In this document: one piece after another, positions 37,505 through 49,948 of the stretch | Layout: each line of letters starts with the position of its first letter | How positions within the stretch are numbered: the stretch's first letter is position 1 | Origin: Acinetobacter brisouii CIP 110357 | GTDB taxonomy: Bacteria; Pseudomonadota; Gammaproteobacteria; Pseudomonadales; Moraxellaceae | Length of the DNA: 64,000 nucleotides | NCBI RefSeq assembly: GCF_000488275.1 | Contig: NZ_KI530762.1 | Location: 329,536-393,535 of the forward strand | Direction: 5' to 3' | Position numbers and translations under genes: made by a program | Notes under the pieces: model-generated | What the model was told of the DNA's origin: nothing | The model's input: only the letters and a program-made list of their open reading frames with translations | Databases searched by the model: none

Positions 37505-38320
37505 ATGACCAATGTGCCCAAACACAACGGAGATTGCTCAGATGATGCTTATGATGGGCTGACATTTGAAGTCATCGAAGAAGAAGATACGCATGAAGGG
37601 CAGCGCATCAAGCGGCGCGGGATTTATTTATGGCCTAACCTGATTACAACAGCAGCATTGTTGTCTGGATTTTATTCGATTATTTCGAGTATGGACGGCC
37701 AATTTATACATGCGATTTATGCCATATTTCTTGCAGCATTGTTCGATGGGCTTGATGGTCGTGTGGCACGGGCAATTGGTGCACAAAGTGCTTTTGGTGA
37801 GCAATTTGATTCACTTTCCGATTTGATCGCTTTTGGCCTTGCTCCTGCAATTTTGATGTATAGCTGGAGTTTGCACGGTTTGGGGCGTATAGGCTTGGCT
37901 TGTTGTTTTGTCTACACTGCGTGTGCGGCCTTTCGTCTGGCACGTTTCAACGTACAAATCGGCGTGGTCGACAAGCGCTACTTTATTGGTGTTGCAAGCC
38001 CTTTAGCTGCAATTTTAGTGATCTGTTTGGTTTGGGTTAGTCGTGATTATTCATATGTCTTTCATGTCAAAGAATTATCCACTCAAATCGGATATGCGAT
38101 CTTTATGGTTGTCGTTGGCTTGCTCATGATTTCCAATATGAAGTATTACTCGTTTAAACAGATGGATCGTAAACGTGTACCTTTTGTGGTGATGTTGCCT
38201 GTAGTACTGATTTTGGCTGCAATGACCTATAACATCCCCGTTGGTATACTGGTGGTTGCAAGTATTTACGCGCTTTCAGGCATAGTGACTACTTTTTTAG
38301 CCAGGAAAAAAGTAACATAA
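37505..38320 (+). CDS. pssA: CDP-diacylglycerol--serine O-phosphatidyltransferase
   Basis: PssA makes phosphatidylserine, the precursor of phosphatidylethanolamine. The 271-residue integral membrane protein has the CDP-alcohol phosphotransferase motif, visible as DGLDGRVAR followed by the spaced Asp residues of GEQFDSLSD, and about eight membrane segments. It is the membrane-bound type found in Bacillus and many proteobacteria, not the E. coli PLD-type enzyme. It lies between rlmJ and an unknown gene on the same strand. Confidence 0.93.
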   Translation: MTNVPKHNGDCSDDAYDGLTFEVIEEEDTHEGQRIKRRGIYLWPNLITTAALLSGFYSIISSMDGQFIHAIYAIFLAALFDGLDGRVARAIGAQSAFGEQFDSLSDLIAFGLAPAILMYSWSLHGLGRIGLACCFVYTACAAFRLARFNVQIGVVDKRYFIGVASPLAAILVICLVWVSRDYSYVFHVKELSTQIGYAIFMVVVGLLMISNMKYYSFKQMDRKRVPFVVMLPVVLILAAMTYNIPVGILVVASIYALSGIVTTFLARKKVT

Positions 38321-38349
38321 AAATAAACGCCAAGCTCAAGGAGGTTGTA

Positions 38350-39414
38350 ATGAAGTGGAACAGTTTTTCCAAGTCTGCCAAACAGCCTCCAAGCCTTGCA
38401 AAATTACAATGGTTGCCAAACGTCCAATATAAAACACTACATTATGGTTTGGTTTTTCTCAATTTACCTCCGCCACTCTATTATCTAAATTTCTTAACTT
38501 TGCTTGGCGTTCCCAATATTCCCGTTCTCTATAATCCATCTGAAATTACGACGACAGAGCTAGATACAGCTTTGGTTTTTAATTCTTGTAGCCTAAATCA
38601 TTTGAGTTGTTTACATAGTTATTCGATTCAGGATGAATGTGGGCAAACACCAGAATTTCTGGACTTCGCACAAAATATAAAAATTATTAAAAATCTAAAT
38701 AGCTTAAAGCTGATTCAGCAACATAGTGAATTACAGTTTGAACTCAATATTCAGTTGCATGCACCTAAGTATAAAAATCATCTATTCAATTTGGGTATTG
38801 CAGAACAATGGCTTTGCCCGATTGAGATGCAAGGAATATTGAGCGATAAACATCAACACTATCAGATTCAAACTACAGGATTATGGAGTTATGCCCGCAC
38901 AGTTCAGCTGCCATTCTGGAACTGGCATTTTTATACACGACAAATCATACAGGTCGAACAGTGGCAATTTATTTTTTATCAGGTTCGTAACCGATTTAAC
39001 CAAATTATTCATAGTAAACTTATTGTTTTTGACTTACAGCAGCAAAAAACTCAGGTATATAACCGAGATGTAGAATTTGAAATTGCCAGAGTCTATCCTA
39101 AGGTTATCACTCCAAATGGTTTGAGTATGTATTTGCCACGCGAATTTTCATGGCATTTACAGCATTCTCAAATTCAATTGCAGCTTTTTGCAACGGCACG
39201 AGGCGATTATAAGTTTGGATTTGGTGCAGGGTATGTTGGTAGCTTTAGCTATAATCTTAAATTTAATCAAAAAAATTACCAGTCTGACGCGGGTTATTGT
39301 GAATATGTTGATTGCCGTGCATTGAAATGGCAAGAAATAGACCGCTCTGAAAAAGAATTTTTATTTCATTTAGCTCAAAATTTAGCCTTCCAGCCATTAA
39401 AAACCCCGAAATAG
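38350..39414 (+). CDS. Hypothetical protein, unrecognised (possible lipocalin-like fold)
   Basis: The 354-residue protein is rich in aromatic residues and predicted strands, with repeated Trp/Tyr-containing segments (QTTGLWSYARTVQLPFWNWHFYTRQI; HSKLIVFDLQQ). It has no signal peptide. The pattern of a first domain, a central strand-rich part and a GDYKFGFGAGYVGSF segment is faintly reminiscent of CrtC/AttH hydroxyneurosporene-hydratase-like double-calycin proteins, but I cannot confirm that. An AGGAGG site precedes the ATG, and it follows pssA by 29 bases, so a lipid-related role is possible but unproven. Confidence 0.65.
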   Translation: MKWNSFSKSAKQPPSLAKLQWLPNVQYKTLHYGLVFLNLPPPLYYLNFLTLLGVPNIPVLYNPSEITTTELDTALVFNSCSLNHLSCLHSYSIQDECGQTPEFLDFAQNIKIIKNLNSLKLIQQHSELQFELNIQLHAPKYKNHLFNLGIAEQWLCPIEMQGILSDKHQHYQIQTTGLWSYARTVQLPFWNWHFYTRQIIQVEQWQFIFYQVRNRFNQIIHSKLIVFDLQQQKTQVYNRDVEFEIARVYPKVITPNGLSMYLPREFSWHLQHSQIQLQLFATARGDYKFGFGAGYVGSFSYNLKFNQKNYQSDAGYCEYVDCRALKWQEIDRSEKEFLFHLAQNLAFQPLKTPK

Positions 39415-39456
39415 GCTAAAAAAGAGGCAGGTGAATAGAAATATTGAAGAATGGGG

Positions 39457-39484
39457 TTGCGTTAGAATGGTTATGGTCTATAAT
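39457..39484 (+). promoter_or_regulatory. Candidate rrn promoter, upstream
   Basis: TTGCGT at 39457 and a perfect TATAAT at 39479 are separated by 16 bases. The sequence around the -10 (TATAATGCG) resembles that upstream of the third tRNA-Arg gene. The 419 bases from the end of the preceding gene to 16S (39415-39833) contain no gene; they hold this and the next promoter and the leader. Confidence 0.6.
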
Positions 39485-39596
39485 GCGTATCCATCGGCGG
39501 TGATGCAGATAAAAACTTGTTGATTAACAAGGGCTTAGCTAGATAGATAAGTTTTTAGTTGATTGAATGAGTTTTAAAAAATATCGAAATTACCTG

Positions 39597-39624
39597 TTGA
39601 CTTTGTTTTAAAATAGAGTAACAT
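39597..39624 (+). promoter_or_regulatory. Candidate rrn promoter, downstream
   Basis: TTGACT at 39597 and TAACAT at 39619 have a 16-base spacer and an AT-rich region upstream (39571-39590) that could act as an UP element. The leader after it contains a GCACTTT/AAAGTGC hairpin at 39807-39824 just before 16S, a likely processing structure. Confidence 0.6.
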
Positions 39625-39833
39625 AGCCGACCTAGCTTGATGATGACGAATCATCGAGAAGATCATTAAGAGAATTGGAAGAACAACTTGTGTGGATTTT
39701 TATCAGTTGATCAGTCGAATATATATTTCATTGATTGAATTGGTAGAAATTTCTCGAAGTTTATTTGAGCGAATTTTTAGTCAGTAAGATTAATGAGCCA
39801 GATTTAGCACTTTTAGTAAAGTGCAATGATTTT

Positions 39834-41371
<1,538 letters not shown>

Positions 41372-41431
41372 ACGAAAAGACGGATTGATTGGTAAGAATC
41401 CACAACAAGTTGTTCTTCTGGTATATCGAAT

Positions 41432-41508
<77 letters not shown>

Positions 41509-41541
41509 AAGACAATTCGATATAAATTGATGATATAAGCT

Positions 41542-41617
41542 GGGGACTTAGCTTAGTTGGTAGAGCGCCTGCTTTGCACGCAGGAGGTCAGGAGTTCGAC
41601 TCTCCTAGTCTCCACCA
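41542..41617 (+). tRNA. tRNA-Ala (TGC) in the rrn spacer
   Basis: The acceptor stem GGGGACT pairs with AGTCTCC (one G-T wobble), the anticodon loop reads TTTGCAC (TGC), and CCA is encoded. It lies 33 bases after tRNA-Ile, the classic spacer pair. Confidence 0.98.
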
Positions 41618-41981
41618 CGAATTCTGAAGATTAGAGTTCGAGCTAAAGATTACAGAATTTAGTAAGAGAAAAACCTGAAGGTTTTATTTTATTAACTTCT
41701 GTGATTTAAGTATCACGGTATTAGTGTGATCCGACGAGGGCACATTAACTCATTAACAGATTGGTAAAATTGAGTCTGAAATAAATTGTTCAACTCATTC
41801 ATTCGAAAGAATGAAATGAGAACTAGCAAATTAACTGAATCAAGCGTTTTGGTATATGAATTAGATTGAAGCTGTACAGTGTTTAGATACACAGTACTTC
41901 AAACTGTAAGAGATTGATGAGAAATCATTGATCATGTCTTATTACTACTTGTAGGTAATAACGACTGTTTGGGGTTGTATA
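41618..41981 (+). other. rrn internal spacer, tRNA-Ala to 23S
   Basis: This 364-base spacer holds no gene. It is AT-rich and contains small hairpins, for example ATTCATTC/GAATGAAT near 41800-41816. It ends with GGTTGTATAGTCAAG, which pairs with CTTGACTATACAAC after 23S to form the processing stem. Confidence 0.7.
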
Positions 41982-44870
<2,889 letters not shown>

Positions 44871-45084
44871 ATACAACACCCAAGCAGTTGTATATAAAGC
44901 TTAAATCGATTCATAAAAGATCAGTTAAATCTGATCTGAAACAAAGAACTTGATTTAGTAAACGCTAGAACATAAAATTCGACTCAGTTAACCAATTTGT
45001 TAATAACTCATTTGGTACACAGTACGGTAGCAACAAGATCAACATGATCTGAGCATAAAACCCGAAAATGTCCATAAACAGTTG

Positions 45085-45200
45085 TGCTGGCGACCATAGC
45101 AAGAGTGAACCACCTGATCCCTTCCCGAACTCAGAAGTGAAACCTCTTAGCGCTGATGGTAGTGTGGGGTTACCCATGTGAGAGTAAGTCATCGCCAGCT
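45085..45200 (+). rRNA. rrf: 5S ribosomal RNA
   Basis: The terminal stem TGCTGGCG pairs with CGCCAGC(T) over about 116 bases, with the conserved internal CCCGAACTCAGAAGTGAAAC segment. It is the last gene of the rrn operon. The 214 bases between 23S and 5S contain only a small AGATCAG/CTGATCT hairpin. Confidence 0.95.
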
Positions 45201-45210
45201 CATTATTCTA

Positions 45211-45248
45211 AGCACCCCCTGACTCAATAGAGCAGGGGGTGCTTTTTT
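45211..45248 (+). terminator. Terminator of the rrn operon
   Basis: AGCACCCCCTG pairs with CAGGGGGTGCT around an 11-base loop and is followed by a run of Ts. It is a strong, GC-rich intrinsic terminator. Confidence 0.93.
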
Positions 45249-45394
45249 ATTCGGGAAGAAAAATTAAATAATTTTTATCATTACTCTATATTGTGGTTAA
45301 AAATAGATTAAGAACTTGCCATAGTTATGTTGAACGCTAGCTTTCAACAACCATTCACCCATGCTTCATTCATCACATCATGTAAAGTTTTACT

Positions 45395-45718
45395 ATGAAT
45401 TCATTTAACATATTTGATTCACTTCCAAAAGATCTAAGTTCAGAAGTGTTTGAGGACATTGTTCATTCTTCAACAGTAAGAATTGAGCGTATAGTTTCAA
45501 AAGGGCATTGCTCACCCGAGATAGGTTGGTACGATCAGGATGAGAATGAATGGGTCATGATTGTTGAAGGAGAAGCTGTTTTGGAATTCGATGATGGCTC
45601 AAAATGTAAGTTGTCTACTGGTGATTACATAAATATTCCTGCCCATGTCAAACATAAGGTGATCTGGACAAATCCAAATCAAATTACCATTTGGCTTGCG
45701 GTCTTCTATAAGTCGTAA
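45395..45718 (+). CDS. Cupin domain-containing protein
   Basis: The 107-residue protein is a single cupin barrel. Its first motif is unusual: WYDQDENEWVMIVEGEAVLEF, in which the usual HxH pair is replaced by acidic residues and the Glu and Gly remain. The second motif is GDYINIPAHVKHKVIWT with its His residues. Proteins of this subgroup are uncharacterised, and metal binding may be altered. It lies alone after the rrn operon with no partner gene. Confidence 0.8.
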   Translation: MNSFNIFDSLPKDLSSEVFEDIVHSSTVRIERIVSKGHCSPEIGWYDQDENEWVMIVEGEAVLEFDDGSKCKLSTGDYINIPAHVKHKVIWTNPNQITIWLAVFYKS

Positions 45719-45888
45719 ACAATGATATAAAAAGCCATTTAAGTAGCTACTCTCAACTCTAGTATTAGATTTTCATTGAATTTATATGTGAATACATTAA
45801 AAAATAAAGAAAGAGAGCCTAAATTTTATCAATTAAGCTAATTGCTTTTCTGATTATTAAAATAGTCCTCCAAACGTCAAAAAACTCT

Positions 45889-47271
45889 TTACAGAGCATT
45901 TAATTGACGCCGAGCATGCTTCAATGCAGTTCTTAAGCCTTCTTCCAAGGTTGGATGATAAAACGGTTTTTCTAAAATTTCATCAATTGTGAGCTGTTCG
46001 GAAATGACCCAGTTGAGCAAATGTGCCAAATGTTCGGCTGCTTCGACCAGTAATTCTGCACCAAGTAACTGGTTATTTTGGGGGGCAACATATACCTCAA
46101 TCGCCCCTTGGTTTTTGCCCAAAACTAAAGCTCGTGCTTGTTTTGTATAAGAGGCTGTACCAACAATAAAGGGAATATTTTTTGTTTGAAGTTCTTTATA
46201 GCTTTGTCCCACGCTTGCCATTTCAGGAGAACAAAAAACAATATTTAAAGGCGTTAAGGTCTTAATATTTTGAATATTTGGGTAATTTAAGCAGTTATGT
46301 ACAACCATTTTACCTTCATGCGCTGCTTCATGTTGAACAGGAGTAGAGGTTGCCGCATCGCCAACAATAAAAATCGGGTAATTGCTAAGTTGTCGGGTTT
46401 TTTCATCAATCTGGAGTTGTTTGATATCCTGAAAACTTGCTTCAATATTTGCAAGTTGCAGGCTTGGTAGCAATGAGCGTCGACCTGTAGCATTTAATAA
46501 ATAATCTACATGAAGTGTTTGAGGTTGTTGTTGCTGTGTATATTGAATCTCAACCTTCTGGTCAGCATTTAATCGTACAGTGTCTGGTAAGGTTTCAAAT
46601 AGAATATTCAGCTCTTTGCTGAGTTCTTGTTGAGCCAGTTGTTGTAGTGTTGGGCTGGTTAATTGCCCAATGCGTTTACTCCGTGCAAAAATGGTGGTTT
46701 TCACACCTAAACGCTGCAAAGCTTGTGCTAGCTCAATAGCAATAATACCACTTCCCACCACAGCAATAGATTGAGGAAGGGTCTTGAGTTCAAAGATCTG
46801 GTCTGAGGTGAGATGGCGTTCGCCTAATGTGGTTTGCCATGTTGTATTGATATTCGGTGTGGAGCCGACTGCAAGAATAAAACTTTTCGCCTGATAGCAT
46901 TGTCCATTCACCTGAACTGTCTGGGAATCTACAAAATGAGCCTGCCCATTGATTTTATGTGCAGGATTCCAACTGTCTACATCTTTGAGTGTTGCATGCG
47001 TAAAACGATCACGTAATTGACGCACATGTGACATGACTTGATCAGTTTGAGCTGTGATAGTTGCCTGAATGGCAACTCGATCTAGATGCTGCGCCGCATG
47101 GAGTTGATTGGCGCAGGAAATTAAGGCTTTACTGGGCATGCATCCAACACGGGCACAGGTTGTGTCCCAAGTACCTGCATTAATAATTAACAGGTTTTGC
47201 GTGTATTTAATCGCTTCCTTATAAGCACTAATACCTGCTGTGCCAGCACCAATAATAATTAAGTCGTACAT
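45889..47271 (-). CDS. Dihydrolipoamide dehydrogenase-like flavoprotein
   Basis: The 460-residue protein belongs to the class I pyridine nucleotide-disulfide oxidoreductases. It has FAD motif GAGTAG near residues 8-13, redox-active Cys39 and Cys44 (CARVGCMPSK), an NAD motif GSGIIA in the middle, and the C-terminal HPTLEE block that supplies the active-site His-Glu pair. No 2-oxoacid dehydrogenase genes are adjacent, so the partner is unknown. Compared with true Lpd, the segment WDTTCARVGC is more like the orphan subgroup. A mercuric-reductase role is unlikely, since there is no extra N-terminal domain or C-terminal Cys pair. Confidence 0.82.
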   Translation of the reverse strand: MYDLIIIGAGTAGISAYKEAIKYTQNLLIINAGTWDTTCARVGCMPSKALISCANQLHAAQHLDRVAIQATITAQTDQVMSHVRQLRDRFTHATLKDVDSWNPAHKINGQAHFVDSQTVQVNGQCYQAKSFILAVGSTPNINTTWQTTLGERHLTSDQIFELKTLPQSIAVVGSGIIAIELAQALQRLGVKTTIFARSKRIGQLTSPTLQQLAQQELSKELNILFETLPDTVRLNADQKVEIQYTQQQQPQTLHVDYLLNATGRRSLLPSLQLANIEASFQDIKQLQIDEKTRQLSNYPIFIVGDAATSTPVQHEAAHEGKMVVHNCLNYPNIQNIKTLTPLNIVFCSPEMASVGQSYKELQTKNIPFIVGTASYTKQARALVLGKNQGAIEVYVAPQNNQLLGAELLVEAAEHLAHLLNWVISEQLTIDEILEKPFYHPTLEEGLRTALKHARRQLNAL

Positions 47272-47365
47272 GTTGTTATTCTAACGTATGGATTCCTTTA
47301 TAGAACTATAAAGGATATTCACGGCTTTCCAGATTGTGGATTGCATTTTTTAACAATACTGCGTT

Positions 47366-47473
47366 TTAAATGCTGGTGCCGATCATAATGCTGGCTCTTG
47401 GCTTGGCAGTATCCATGCTATTGCAGGCGGTGAGTAATATCAGACAACTGAAGCTGAGTACAATCCATTTCAT
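47366..47473 (-). CDS. Small lipoprotein (35 residues)
   Basis: The frame encodes MKWIVLSFSCLILLTACNSM followed by 15 residues. A hydrophobic signal and lipobox L-T-A-C predict acylation at Cys17 and leave a mature part of only 19 residues (CNSMDTAKPRASIMIGTSI). A GGAGG site lies nine bases before the ATG at 47473. An in-frame ATG at 47497 has its own AGGAGG seven bases upstream and would add eight residues. The mature part does not match entericidins beyond its small size. It lies between the sulfurtransferase-like gene and the Lpd-like gene, all on the minus strand. Confidence 0.6.
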   Translation of the reverse strand: MKWIVLSFSCLILLTACNSMDTAKPRASIMIGTSI

Positions 47474-47507
47474 GAGCATGATCCTCCAAATCTGCATTTA
47501 AAATCCT

Positions 47508-47533
47508 CCTGTATTGCAAGATTGCAATACAGG
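47508..47533 (-). terminator. 12-bp perfect inverted repeat before the small lipoprotein gene
   Basis: CCTGTATTGCAA pairs exactly with TTGCAATACAGG across two bases. On the minus strand it follows the sulfurtransferase-like gene by ten bases and is followed by ATTTTAA, so it may be a weak terminator. It also overlaps the AGGAGG that could serve the upstream lipoprotein start, so it might instead control translation or be an operator. Confidence 0.5.
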
Positions 47534-47543
47534 GAGTCTGGAT

Positions 47544-47879
47544 TTAATCGTCAAGCAAATCCATTTGTTTGGCAAGTTGGTATAAGTTGTTTGAACGGTT
47601 ACCTGTACGGCAGAACATTAAAATCGGTTTTGGTAACTCATTGTAATGATTTGCAAAAGTACGTACATCTAGCTCTGTGATTTGCCCTGCAACAACAGGT
47701 TGATAGACATAGTCTAGACCGGCTTGGCGTGCAGCTTCTTCGATTTGTGCACTGGTTGGCTGCTCAGCACCACCTTCTAAATCTGGGCGGTTGTTGACGA
47801 TAGATTTAAAGCCTTTTTCTACAATTTGTGCAACGTGTTCAGGGGCGATCTGTCCTGCAAAACCGACATTTTCAGTCAT
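47544..47879 (-). CDS. TIGR01244-type sulfur transferase / BLH phosphatase-like protein
   Basis: From the ATG at 47879 the protein has 111 residues and belongs to the DUF442 (beta-lactamase-hydrolase-like phosphatase) family. It has the PTP-like loop CRTGNRS at residues 90-96 and the block YQPVVAGQITELDV. In other bacteria the domain is often fused to a metallo-hydrolase such as Blh/persulfide dioxygenase and linked to sulfide detoxification; here it stands alone. A TTGGAG site supports the chosen start over an in-frame TTG four codons earlier. Confidence 0.85.
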   Translation of the reverse strand: MTENVGFAGQIAPEHVAQIVEKGFKSIVNNRPDLEGGAEQPTSAQIEEAARQAGLDYVYQPVVAGQITELDVRTFANHYNELPKPILMFCRTGNRSNNLYQLAKQMDLLDD

Positions 47880-48079
47880 GCTTAACTCCAACTGGGTTTG
47901 ATTTTGATTGGTTTATCATAGCATTAACCTTATTGTGATAGCGCAAACTCTCGCTGTAATTTGATGATGAAACGTTAAATCAGGTTAAGGTTAGGTGATT
48001 TTTTCTTGGGCTAAGTGTTTTAATTTTGAGGTTTTACCCTCATTGTTATAGCAATAAAGATAATTGAGGAGATTGGCTC

Positions 48080-48505
48080 ATGATCGTGGTATGTCCAAGC
48101 TGTTTAGCTAAAAATCGTGTGCCTGAAGAAAAACTGGCAGCACAGCCACATTGTGGTCAGTGCCATCAGGTTTTATTGCCATTGGCGCCGATTGAACTGA
48201 ATGAGCAAAATTTCAGTACAATTTTACAAAACAGTGATTTGCCGATTTTTATTGATTTATGGGCGGATTGGTGTGGTCCATGCAAGATGATGGCTCCGCA
48301 TTTTGCTGAAGTTGCCAAGCAGTACCCCAATGTGATTTTTGCCAAGATTAATACCGAGCAGAATCCACGCTTAAGTCAGGCATTTCATGTTCGTAGTATT
48401 CCGACATTAGTTTTGATGAATAAAACCAACGAAATTGGTAGAATAAGTGGTGCATTACGTTCTAGCGAATTAAAGCAATGGCTAGATCAACAACTAATGA
48501 AATAG
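48080..48505 (+). CDS. trxC: Thioredoxin 2
   Basis: TrxC is a zinc-binding thioredoxin induced by oxidative stress in E. coli. The 141-residue product has an N-terminal zinc ribbon with Cys5/Cys8 and Cys25/Cys28, then a thioredoxin fold with the active site W64-C-G-P-C68. The zinc ligands are complete. It is followed nine bases later by yciA, so the two are likely co-transcribed. Confidence 0.95.
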   Translation: MIVVCPSCLAKNRVPEEKLAAQPHCGQCHQVLLPLAPIELNEQNFSTILQNSDLPIFIDLWADWCGPCKMMAPHFAEVAKQYPNVIFAKINTEQNPRLSQAFHVRSIPTLVLMNKTNEIGRISGALRSSELKQWLDQQLMK

Positions 48506-48514
48506 GGAGCAGAA

Positions 48515-48937
48515 GTGCCAAATTCAAGCATAAAACCAGAAGGAATATTGTCATTACAAACCATTGCCATGCCAGCAGATACAAACTGGAGTGGTGATGT
48601 TTTTGGCGGCTGGATTGTTTCACAGATGGATTTGGCGGGAGCTATTCATGCCGAGCGTTTTAGTAAGGGACGCTGTGCTACGATTTCTATTCATGAAATG
48701 ACTTTTCTCGTGCCTGTGAAGGTCGGTGATGTCGTAAGCTGTTATACCAAGATTCTCAAGGTTGGTAATACCTCAATTCAGATGCAGATCGAAGTTTGGG
48801 ACAGCCATGACAGCTCACGTGAACCGAAACGCATTACCCAAGGGTTATTTACCTTTGTCGCGGTCGATACAGAAGGGCATAAGCGCCAGATTCCAGAAGA
48901 AGTCAAACAGAAATTTTTAAGTCAGACAAAAGCTTAA
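48515..48937 (+). CDS. yciA: Acyl-CoA thioesterase YciA-like
   Basis: The 140-residue hotdog-fold protein has the YciA signature NWSGDVFGGWIVSQMDLAGA near residues 24-43, including the catalytic Asp region. YciA hydrolyses a wide range of acyl-CoAs. The start is a GTG at 48515 with a GGAGCAG site. In E. coli yciA lies beside yciB; here yciB is about 4 kb away. Confidence 0.88.
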   Translation: MPNSSIKPEGILSLQTIAMPADTNWSGDVFGGWIVSQMDLAGAIHAERFSKGRCATISIHEMTFLVPVKVGDVVSCYTKILKVGNTSIQMQIEVWDSHDSSREPKRITQGLFTFVAVDTEGHKRQIPEEVKQKFLSQTKA

Positions 48938-48949
48938 ATATGAGATGTT

Positions 48950-48984
48950 AAAAATCCCCGTAAAATGAACTACGGGGATTTTTT
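48950..48984. terminator. Bidirectional terminator between yciA and yajQ
   Basis: AAAATCCCCGTA pairs with TACGGGGATTTT around a nine-base loop, with T-runs on both strands. Confidence 0.88.
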
Positions 48985-48995
48985 ATACAACAATG

Positions 48996-49484
48996 TTAGT
49001 CTTTAAAGTTGTTAAACTGTAAAGGCAAACCGAATTGTTGTTCACGTAAATACGTCATGACCTGTTGCAGCGTATCGCGTTTTTTATCTGTAACACGAAT
49101 TTTGTCGCCCTGAATTGATGATTGCGCTTTAATGCCGCTCTCTTTAATGGATTTATTAATTTTTTTCGCAGTATCTGAATCTAGCCCATCTTTGAGTTTG
49201 ATCACCTGTACAACGTTTTTGCCAGAGGCTGTGGCTTTTTGTGGGTCAAGTGCCTGAACATCAATTTTACGTTTGTAAAAATGGTTTTCGAGCATGCTAT
49301 AGACCTGTTCACATTGGAAATCGCTTTCAGTCGAAATTTTAATTTCTTTTGATTTTTCATTGAGTTCGATGGAAACATCCTGACCACGAAAATCAAAACG
49401 TGTTGCAATCTCTTTTTGTGTATTTTGTACAGCATGATTGACTTCAAATAGCTCAAGTTCAGATACAATATCAAATGATGGCAT
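48996..49484 (-). CDS. yajQ: YajQ family nucleotide-binding protein
   Basis: YajQ proteins bind nucleotides, and a Xanthomonas member binds cyclic di-GMP and acts as a transcription co-factor. From the ATG at 49484 the product has 162 residues and begins MPSFDIVSELELFEVNHAV, the conserved family start; an upstream ATG 21 codons earlier adds non-conserved sequence. The end LREQQFGLPLQFNNFKD is the usual YajQ C terminus. Confidence 0.94.
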   Translation of the reverse strand: MPSFDIVSELELFEVNHAVQNTQKEIATRFDFRGQDVSIELNEKSKEIKISTESDFQCEQVYSMLENHFYKRKIDVQALDPQKATASGKNVVQVIKLKDGLDSDTAKKINKSIKESGIKAQSSIQGDKIRVTDKKRDTLQQVMTYLREQQFGLPLQFNNFKD

Positions 49485-49574
49485 GTTGAGACCTTTACAA
49501 ATGGATGAAATATTTGAGATGCTAAGAGGGTTTTCTTCATTTGCCAAGTGTTGTTTATATCAAAGGAGTGCGCA

Positions 49575-49886
49575 ATGATCCGTAAACAAGAAATTACAAC
49601 ATTTGAGTTCCCAGAAGACGCGGTCATTTGGGATGTTCGTGATGCTGCTGCCTATGCAGAAGGTCATATCAAAGGGGCAATCAATCAGCCTATTAATGAC
49701 TTGAATATCAGCTGCTTAACTCAAGTGGATGCGGGTCAGCCAATTTATATTCTTTGTGGCGGCGGCAGTAAAGCCCCACGTGCAGCTGAAAAACTGGAAG
49801 GTTTCGATAGCGCTCGTGAATATGTGATCCTAATGGGTGGAACACGTGCAGCAAAAGAGGCGGGTCTACCAATCGAACAAAATTAA
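49575..49886 (+). CDS. Single-domain rhodanese-like protein
   Basis: From the ATG at 49575, preceded by GGAG, the product has 103 residues. It is one rhodanese domain: VIWDVRDAAAYAEGHIKGAINQP at the start and the active loop C61-G-G-G-S-K. Such proteins carry persulfide sulfur. The upstream frame to 49548 lacks a better site. It is divergent from yajQ. A PspE/GlpE-like role is possible but not specified by context. Confidence 0.87.
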   Translation: MIRKQEITTFEFPEDAVIWDVRDAAAYAEGHIKGAINQPINDLNISCLTQVDAGQPIYILCGGGSKAPRAAEKLEGFDSAREYVILMGGTRAAKEAGLPIEQN

Positions 49887-49893
49887 AGCAAAT

Positions 49894-49924
49894 AAAAACC
49901 GCACCTTAGCTAAAGGTGCGGTTT
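49894..49924 (-). terminator. Terminator after mnmC
   Basis: AAACCGCACCTT pairs with AAGGTGCGGTTT. On the minus strand it is followed by TTATTTG, so it ends mnmC; on the plus strand the tail is poor, though it may also help end the rhodanese gene. Confidence 0.8.
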
Positions 49925-49948
49925 AAAGAAAAATAATCATAATAAATT

